IMG/VR virus record: IMGVR_UViG_3300046011_008343
Location: 1 to 37,493 of that record
Source of the DNA: a virus
DNA length: 37,493 nt
Reading direction: 5' to 3' (one strand)
Under the pieces are notes generated by a model that made no database searches, was not told the DNA's origin, and saw only the letters and a list, made by a program, of their open reading frames with translations. Shown piece after piece: positions 32,284-37,493 of this stretch. A program made the position numbers and the translations under genes. Position 1 is the stretch's first letter; every line of letters starts with the position of its first letter.

Positions 32284-32562
32284 TTATAACATGAACGCAT
32301 CTGGTGGTAACTTACTATCTACATTTAATCTAGCTACGATACGACCAACTCCAATAACTAATGTTCTATCAAATGTATATTCAATTAGACAAGTTCCATC
32401 AGGATGATACGCCGGACTCATGAATGTTATCTCAGTTCTAGTTAATCTAGTTACTATTGCATTATCAAACTGATATTCGATGTTGTCTATAAACAGAGTT
32501 ATATGAGATTGATCTGTATATGCTTTCTTTAATATCTGATTAATAGTCATAGTGTTATTCAA
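32284..32562 (-). CDS. Small protein after TerL, unknown
   Basis: 92 residues, beta-rich (S-H-I-T-L-F-I-D-N-I-E-Y-Q-F, then V-I-G-V-G-R-I-V-A-R-L-N) and ending P-P-D-A-F-M-L. It overlaps the end of TerL by 8 bases. In many phages a head-tail joining protein (gpW type, about 70 residues) is found here, but this protein is longer and shows no W-type helix pair. Unknown. Confidence 0.5.
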   Translation of the reverse strand: MNNTMTINQILKKAYTDQSHITLFIDNIEYQFDNAIVTRLTRTEITFMSPAYHPDGTCLIEYTFDRTLVIGVGRIVARLNVDSKLPPDAFML

Positions 32563-34204
32563 ATAAACCTTTAATATAGTTACGAGTCACATTAACTGTA
32601 ACACCATAACTACTATCCATTATATGTTCTCTTATTTCAGCACGAGTTGTATTACCTGGACTATCTGTAATAACTTGAAGTGGCATATAAGTAACGATGT
32701 TTGACGTAACTAGATGATTAAGTGCCATCTGCATACTATCAATAGCATCATCATTCTTACCACGTGGAAACATAGTAGCTTCTAGTAATAGTGGTTTAAT
32801 CCAACTATGTACATTCTCATCTGGAACTAATACGTTACCTGCATTAATTTCTGGCACACAACTAAGGATACGTTGTTCTTTATCACCTTTAGTTATGAGT
32901 GGTATAAGTCCAGTTATGGTGCGTTTAAGTAGTGCAATTACAGCATCTCCATTTGCACGTTGTTCAATTAACCTAGTTCTTATCATCGGATACTTATTAC
33001 ACAACTCAATTATGGATTCTACTTGTTTAAGTATATCCATTTTGCCATACACTAAGTCAATAATGTAGAACTTGTTATCCTTACGTCCCATAACTATAAG
33101 TGACGTATTATCGCTAGTTTCCTTATCGTTCATAGATAAATCGAATGCCATGCAAGTTGCATCAAACTGAGTTGGAAGTATGTACCAATTCTGCCACCAT
33201 TCACGCCTAATAAGTCCACCACCGAGCGGAACTGGTTGTTGTTGATATTGACTAGCATAGCTCCATTCCTCGTCCTTCTTGAGCCTCTCAACCACATCTC
33301 GCGGAAATCGAATTGGTTCAAGTAATTCATTCTGATTAGTGCGCCAATCAGTCCAACCAATGCGAGTCCAGTATCTCTGAGTGTCTTCATATTCCATTGG
33401 GAGACATAGATGTTCCCAAACTCCTTCTTGTTGTAAGAAAAAACCAGTCATATCCATTTCACTAACCCTTTGTTGAACCAAGATGATAACACCTTCTGAT
33501 TGGTTGTTTAAACGCGACATCAGAGTATTGCTGACCCATTGATTAACTTTATCAAGTGTATTCTTACTATATGCAGCGTTAGCTTTAACAGGGTCGTCAA
33601 TTATAATTGTGTCTGCACCAATACCAGTGAAGATACCTTCAGGACATGATGTGGCGAATCTACGACCATTAGCATTATTCTCATAGTCATTCTTCATATT
33701 CTTATCGCGTCTGAACTCCCATGGTGTAGCACCCATATCGCGCCATACTGTAGCCATACCTCGCTTATACCAATCAGATTGCATTATCTGACGACTATGT
33801 ACACTACCTTCTTCTGCTAATCCATAACCATAACTAACGTTGGCGAATTTAAGATGAGGCTGCCTTATCCAACAATAGGCTGGAAATGCTTTAGTTACTA
33901 ATGCTGACTTAGCAGTTCTAGGTGGTACGTTAATTATAAGTCGTTTTATTTCACCAGTTAATGTTGCATCTAGATGTTCGGCTATTGCGTGTAGATGTTT
34001 AGCTGGTAGGAATACTTCACCATTAAATGTCTGCCAACTATGAGCTAGGAAACTGTAACTAGATTGATATGCTTGAACGTAACTTTGTTCTTCTAGTAGT
34101 GATTCTAATTCATACTGTTCATCCTTATTATCTAGTATCGCTAGTTCATATAACTTGTTCTCTATGTTAGCTAGTTCTTTTTCTAATTGTTCGCGGGAAG
34201 TCAT
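32555..34204 (-). CDS. terL: Terminase large subunit
   Basis: 549 residues; powers DNA packaging into the prohead and cuts the concatemer. The ATPase half has a variant Walker A, V-P-P-R-T-A-K-S (93-100), motif Q-Q-R near 244, and Walker B T-I-I-I-D-D-P (199-205). The nuclease half shows RNase-H-like acids: Asp355 in A-F-D-L-S, Glu414 in L-I-E-Q-R-A-N-G, and Asp485/486 in K-N-D-D-A-I-D-S. Length is normal. One near-copy of the GTAAGAAAAAA repeat (33433) lies within the gene, read as F-F-L. The gene is separated from the small subunit by plus-strand genes and a tagged protein, unlike the usual direct adjacency. Confidence 0.95.
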   Translation of the reverse strand: MTSREQLEKELANIENKLYELAILDNKDEQYELESLLEEQSYVQAYQSSYSFLAHSWQTFNGEVFLPAKHLHAIAEHLDATLTGEIKRLIINVPPRTAKSALVTKAFPAYCWIRQPHLKFANVSYGYGLAEEGSVHSRQIMQSDWYKRGMATVWRDMGATPWEFRRDKNMKNDYENNANGRRFATSCPEGIFTGIGADTIIIDDPVKANAAYSKNTLDKVNQWVSNTLMSRLNNQSEGVIILVQQRVSEMDMTGFFLQQEGVWEHLCLPMEYEDTQRYWTRIGWTDWRTNQNELLEPIRFPRDVVERLKKDEEWSYASQYQQQPVPLGGGLIRREWWQNWYILPTQFDATCMAFDLSMNDKETSDNTSLIVMGRKDNKFYIIDLVYGKMDILKQVESIIELCNKYPMIRTRLIEQRANGDAVIALLKRTITGLIPLITKGDKEQRILSCVPEINAGNVLVPDENVHSWIKPLLLEATMFPRGKNDDAIDSMQMALNHLVTSNIVTYMPLQVITDSPGNTTRAEIREHIMDSSYGVTVNVTRNYIKGLFE

Positions 34205-34236
34205 ATAATGTATGTGTAAGTTAATATGTTTTAATT

Positions 34237-34713
34237 ATGGCGCGTAAATTAGGATCTAAGGATAAAACTAAAAGAAAATCTAGAGGTTTGTTAGTTAATA
34301 GTGCATTACTTGGTGGAACAACTGCATTAGGTGGATACGTTGGAGGTAAAGATAGTAAAGTTAATGCACGTCAAGGTAATGCTTATAAAAATGTAATTGC
34401 AAGAATAAATACTGAAATGCCAGGAATTAAGGATAAGTATCCTGAAAAATATGAAAAAGCAATTAAAATGCTTAAAAGTAAAGAATTTAGACAAGCGGTT
34501 AGACAAGATGTGAAAGATATTGAAACAACAGCTAATAAATATAAGTTTTTAGATAATAAACTTAAAAGAAAGTTTAAAGAAGTTAGATATAATAACAAAC
34601 TTAATAAGATTAGAAATGTATCTATTGGTAAAGGTGCATTAATAGGATTCGGAGTAGGTAGTGCATTACTTGGAGCTAATGAATTAAGAAAACGTATGAG
34701 TAAGAAAAAATAG
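34237..34713 (+). CDS. Plus-strand tag-A protein
   Basis: 158 residues. The short tag-A form MARKLGSKDKTKRKS opens it, a Gly/Leu segment follows (L-L-V-N-S-A-L-L-G-G-T-T-A-L-G-G-Y-V-G-G, 19-38), then a charged helical middle and a second Gly-rich helix (G-K-G-A-L-I-G-F-G-V-G-S-A-L-L-G, about 131-146) before a basic end M-S-K-K-K. This matches the minus-strand protein at 10097-10663. Being on the other strand and divergent from TerL, it is expressed from a different promoter and may be an early or separately acquired member. Confidence 0.65.
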   Translation: MARKLGSKDKTKRKSRGLLVNSALLGGTTALGGYVGGKDSKVNARQGNAYKNVIARINTEMPGIKDKYPEKYEKAIKMLKSKEFRQAVRQDVKDIETTANKYKFLDNKLKRKFKEVRYNNKLNKIRNVSIGKGALIGFGVGSALLGANELRKRMSKKK

Positions 34714-34752
34714 TGTGTTACTATTAATTAAGTTAATACTACAAGGATAACA

Positions 34753-35280
34753 ATGATTAGTAACAAAGTTACAATGCAACAATTACTTAAAGCTTTATCT
34801 CACATTAAGTTTAATGAGATAACTATTAAGGGTGATAAGTTTACAGCAGTTTATACATCACTTAACTTAAAGGTTGTAGTAGAATACCTTCAGTTAATTG
34901 CATTTACACCATATATTAAAGCAACCACTTATTTGAATAACGCAATTGTAGATACTTATACTACAGTTAATTTAAATGAATTTGTTAATTATATGAATGA
35001 TGTAGTTGATTCAACTACAGTTGTTGATGTTAAAGATAAAGAGATAGAACGACTTAAACAACGTATAGTTGAGTTAGAACAGTTACTTAAGTTAAGTAAC
35101 GTTAGATATATGGTAGGAACAGCACCAGTTAATGAACGTATTACATTAGATGAGTTAATTAGTAAAGTTAATACAGTTAATAAACCTATTGTATTTGGTT
35201 CATCTATTGATGATGATTTAATTAAACAACTTAAAATAGGGAAACCTAAATATGGTTATTATAGATCCGCCAACTTATGA
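34753..35280 (+). CDS. Coiled-coil protein, unknown
   Basis: 175 residues. The N-terminal 90 residues alternate strands and helices with aromatic spacing (I-A-F-T-P-Y-I-K-A-T-T-Y). Residues about 92-118 form a leucine-zipper-like coiled coil (K-E-I-E-R-L-K-Q-R-I-V-E-L-E-Q-L-L). A Gly-rich end (I-G-K-P-K-Y-G-Y-Y) follows. It overlaps the 39-residue gene by 29 bases in another frame. The domain is unknown to me; a dimeric regulator or an adaptor is possible. Confidence 0.55.
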   Translation: MISNKVTMQQLLKALSHIKFNEITIKGDKFTAVYTSLNLKVVVEYLQLIAFTPYIKATTYLNNAIVDTYTTVNLNEFVNYMNDVVDSTTVVDVKDKEIERLKQRIVELEQLLKLSNVRYMVGTAPVNERITLDELISKVNTVNKPIVFGSSIDDDLIKQLKIGKPKYGYYRSANL

Positions 35281-35371
35281 TGAAGTTATTGAAGATGTAC
35301 AAGAGATAGTTGATGAATACTTATCAACGTTAGATGAGATAATCGAGTCATTAACTGAAGAAGACTGTTAA
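35252..35371 (+). CDS. Small acidic protein overlapping the coiled-coil gene
   Basis: 39 residues starting M-V-I-I-D-P-P-T-Y-D-E-V-I-E-D-V and ending E-E-D-C. It is strongly acidic and helical, begins inside the upstream gene in another frame and ends before a terminator hairpin. Such small acidic proteins are often inhibitors that mimic DNA, but that is speculation; the overlapping position and short length lower certainty. Confidence 0.4.
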   Translation: MVIIDPPTYDEVIEDVQEIVDEYLSTLDEIIESLTEEDC

Positions 35372-35373
35372 AC

Positions 35374-35406
35374 AAAAAGCTACCTAGTTAATATGTTAGG
35401 TAGCTT
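35374..35406 (-). terminator. Perfect 10-bp terminator hairpin
   Basis: AAGCTACCTA (35377-35386) pairs with TAGGTAGCTT (35397-35406) around a 10-base loop. The T-run is on the minus strand (35378-35374), so it best ends transcription coming from 36111-35521, and may also slow plus-strand transcription after the 39-residue gene. Confidence 0.75.
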
Positions 35407-35520
35407 ATATTGTGCCGCTCTTGTACTTAGTATAATTTTATACTTAGGTTAGGTCGCGCCTTGATTAGATTGCTTCGTTGTCCTACCCTTTTTTTCTTAC
35501 GAGATAGCATTACTTTTGTT

Positions 35521-36111
35521 TCAAACTCTGTTGAAATTTATTAATCCACTTAAATCTTTCATATTTTTGTTAACTAGTATTACACCTTTATCTTTATCTG
35601 TCATATTATTTCTAAGAGAATAACGTGTTTTACCATTATGTGGTTTTCCAGTATATGCTATTTCAATATAACGTTCAGATAAACTATCAGGATTTAATCT
35701 AGTTTCATTATTTAGATTTAAATCATTTGGTGTTGGTGTATTTTTAACATCTAACTTCCAATATGACGTGTCATCAATTAAATTATTTAAATCTTCATAA
35801 TTTAAAATTTGACCATCTTTAAAATTTATAGCTGTTCTGTGTGGAAGAACTAATCTAACTACTGATTGATGATTATCTATTATTTCTTTAGGTGTAGTTA
35901 ACTTCATTGGATCAATGACATTATTTACTTTGTTAACTTTACGTGTACTTTGTCTAACTAATTTACCATTCCTTAAATAACTACGAACACCTATAGTTGT
36001 TAATGCAACACCTCCAAGTAATCCTGCTCCTATCATTAAGTTACGTTTGAGATTGTTGTTCTTAGCTTTACTTTGTTTGAACTCCGCTATATCTGACATT
36101 AAATAGATCAT
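35521..36111 (-). CDS. Tag-A plus tag-B putative effector, unknown domain
   Basis: 196 residues from MIYLMSDIAEFKQSKAKN; a longer frame to 36159 lies within the small terminase gene and is unlikely. It has tag A (1-20), a Gly-rich segment (M-I-G-A-G-L-L-G-G-V, 26-35) and tag B (V-R-S-Y-L-R-N-G-K-L-V-R-Q, 42-54), an order identical to the ADP-ribosyltransferase at 8717. The C-terminal 140 residues (L-V-L-P-H-R-T-A-I-N-F, S-E-R-Y-I-E-I-A-Y-T-G-K-P-H) match no family I know. It sits between small and large terminase genes. Confidence 0.65.
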   Translation of the reverse strand: MIYLMSDIAEFKQSKAKNNNLKRNLMIGAGLLGGVALTTIGVRSYLRNGKLVRQSTRKVNKVNNVIDPMKLTTPKEIIDNHQSVVRLVLPHRTAINFKDGQILNYEDLNNLIDDTSYWKLDVKNTPTPNDLNLNNETRLNPDSLSERYIEIAYTGKPHNGKTRYSLRNNMTDKDKGVILVNKNMKDLSGLINFNRV

Positions 36112-36115
36112 GTTG

Positions 36116-36745
36116 TTATTTAGTATTGTTGTTATCAAGTTGCTTACGTATCTCAGCACGTCGTAACTCTAATTCTTCTTTAACTTTATCACTATCAGTT
36201 AGTAGTTTGTTTAAGTGAGCAAGTCTAGTTTTACTTACTTCCTTATTCTTACGCTCAGTTAATGTTGCTTCTTTAATCTCATCTAATAGTGATGCCGTGT
36301 TAGGCTCACCTAGAATACTTCTCACTGTAGTTACGCTATCTTTAATTGCTCCTATTATATCTTTGAGATCTCTTGGTTTAAGTGGTGGTAAATCATCATA
36401 ACCTCCTGTTACGTATGGTTCTAGAAACTCTTCCATTAGTTGATTAGTCTTCTCTAGTATTCTTAGATGTTGTGCATCGAACTTACCGCTTTCTCCCATC
36501 AAGTCATCTAGATTAATTTCGGTATTCTTGATGCGTAGTTTACGTTTGAATTGAGTACGTTGTAATAACCATTTGCCACTTTGACTTCTATTTCTTATTG
36601 TTTCTAGTTTGCAACCATATTGTTGACATAGTTGTTCATGAGTTGGAAATGTCTTACGTTTAAGTCCAGTACCTGCATCTCTCTCATCTCTACCTTGTAC
36701 GAACTCTCTTTCAATGATGTCCCAGGGGAATAGTTCATTTGCCAT
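36116..36745 (-). CDS. Terminase small subunit (putative)
   Basis: 209 residues. An N-terminal helix-turn-helix-like stretch (P-T-H-E-Q-L-C-Q-Q-Y-G-C-K-L-E-T-I-R-N-R) near 34-53 could read the packaging site, followed by a helical oligomerisation region and a charged C-terminus. It is the most upstream gene of the structural run, in front of a gene-free region, where small terminase genes usually lie. The call is positional as well as structural; a regulator of similar design is an alternative. Confidence 0.65.
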   Translation of the reverse strand: MANELFPWDIIEREFVQGRDERDAGTGLKRKTFPTHEQLCQQYGCKLETIRNRSQSGKWLLQRTQFKRKLRIKNTEINLDDLMGESGKFDAQHLRILEKTNQLMEEFLEPYVTGGYDDLPPLKPRDLKDIIGAIKDSVTTVRSILGEPNTASLLDEIKEATLTERKNKEVSKTRLAHLNKLLTDSDKVKEELELRRAEIRKQLDNNNTK

Positions 36746-37493
36746 GACGTAATTATGAGTTTTATTATTACCTTAATTCTACATTGTATTAGTGGGGGTA
36801 ATGGTATATATAGTTGGTATGTAGTTTTGAGTTAGTTGTGTAATGTATGATTTATGTATTTGTTTCACCCAAAATCCCACATTCCTCAACCTCTGAAACC
36901 CTTACTGTGTAAGGGTTCTAGCCTTCAAAACTATGTAGTAGAGTATGTAGTAGTCAGTGTATATTGAAGAAGTGGAGGAAACGACCTCACACACTGAACC
37001 ATGAAAATTAAATAATTCTCATTCTACGGAAAAGCAGGATTATTGTAATACTTGACAACTGTTTAAAGTGCAGTAGTGTGAGTTGATAATAAAAGTATGG
37101 TTAATTAATCATCATTATTATTAACAGTGATCACGTTAGGATAACAACCTACTCATAAGAGTAAATTAGTTTTATAACGTTAGTTCTCTATATTAGAACT
37201 GATAGTAGGTAACTAGAATTGCTTGGGATAACCAAGATTACAATAACTATTGCCGGGAAACATAGTAATTTAATTACTATGCTGTACTGAATAGTCAAGA
37301 GTCTAGTGAGGTAGCTATTGATAATATAGATGGTTTAAATACCCGAACTAATAAGCCCGATGTTAAGTTACTTCTAGCAAGAGTAAATTAGTGGATAACT
37401 ACTAAGACTTAATATCGGTTGTGTAAGACATAAATAAAAAGTAATGTTTGCAATTATCATAAAGTTGCTAGGTTTGTAAGGGTGACTAGTTTT
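36746..37493. other. Gene-free, hairpin-rich right end (candidate structured RNA or packaging/replication site)
   Basis: I found no credible ORF in 748 bases; the longest short frames lack codon bias. It contains AACCCTTAC/GTAAGGGTT (36897-36917), AGTTCT/AGAACT (37182-37200), CTTGG/CCAAG (37222-37236), a 9-bp palindrome CATAGTAAT/ATTACTATG (37261-37281) and CCGATGTTAAGT/ACTTAATATCGG (37357-37418). TTGACA at 37052 has no -10 box at a normal distance. Serial stems suggest a large noncoding RNA or a DNA site. It continues past the window edge. Confidence 0.55.
37157..37392 (+). repeat. Two direct copies of AAGAGTAAATTAGT
   Basis: An exact 14-base repeat is at 37157-37170 and 37379-37392, 222 bases apart, inside the gene-free hairpin-rich end. 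It may be paired sites for a protein or duplicated single-stranded elements of an RNA. Confidence 0.6.

Noticed and set aside
37200-37493. A second group I intron in the right end
   Set aside because: ATTGCCGGGAAAC resembles a P element, but I could not find matching Q, R and S elements or a P7 pair.
1-37493. CRISPR array, tRNA genes, integrase, diversity-generating retroelement
   Set aside because: No regular spacer repeats, no cloverleaf with conserved T-arm, no recombinase motif and no reverse transcriptase were seen.

Overview
The window is part of an A+T-rich tailed-phage (Caudoviricetes) genome, or a prophage, with a siphovirus-type tail. The evidence is a large terminase, a lambda gpE-like capsid with protease, scaffold and decoration genes, a Mu F-type minor head protein, a tail tube, a frameshifted tail assembly chaperone and a tape measure protein. 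Genes mostly lack Shine-Dalgarno leaders, and one regulator (7845-8648) resembles proteins common in filamentous cyanobacteria and their phages. A cyanobacterial host is therefore my best guess, but it is an inference. No tRNA, integrase, CRISPR array or lysis gene was seen.

Layout. Most genes are on the minus strand and read right to left. From 36745 down: small terminase, large terminase, a pair of KilA-N proteins with nuclease-like C-termini, and a 1031-residue Mu F head protein. A 7-kb cargo cluster follows (26454-19238). Then come prohead protease, two small basic proteins, scaffold-like protein, decoration protein and major capsid protein (17876-12826). A group I intron core interrupts the 3' end of the capsid gene, and a GIY-YIG endonuclease gene follows it. 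Next are more cargo-like genes (11098-8717), virion-surface or receptor-type proteins (7681-5248), head-tail connectors and neck proteins (5212-3046), tail tube, tail chaperone with a -1 frameshift, and the tape measure gene running off the left edge. Plus-strand islands interrupt this: a putative regulator (7845), a small basic ORF (9963), an XRE repressor with an alpha/beta hydrolase (17969-19245), an HU-like protein (31897) and three genes at 34237-35371.

Main discovery candidate. At least 16 proteins share one or both of two short basic modules. Tag A is an N-terminal stretch of the type M-x-L-x-S-D...F-(A/K/G)-R-x-x-G-(S)-K-D-K-K-K-R. Tag B is V-K-x-(Y/F)-x-R-(K/N)-G-K-x-V-(R/K)-x-Y-x-R. 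Both usually flank a Gly/Ala-rich hydrophobic segment. Behind them sit unrelated C-terminal domains: an ADP-ribosyltransferase, a second ART-like domain, a HipA/PI-kinase-like kinase, a serine alpha/beta hydrolase, an AT-hook protein and several unknowns. A 28-residue ORF is nothing but tag A, and a tag-A-like sequence lies in the C-terminus of the protease. I propose that this is a virion cargo system: tagged effectors are packaged in the head, possibly trimmed by the prohead protease, and ejected into the host, like T4 Alt and its internal proteins but much larger and modular.

Other notable points are a 12-mer (GTAAGAAAAAAG) repeated far more than composition predicts, a G+C-rich lectin-like domain that looks recently acquired, the absence of a recognisable portal gene, a broken tagged gene, and a 748-base gene-free right end full of hairpins that could be a large structured RNA.
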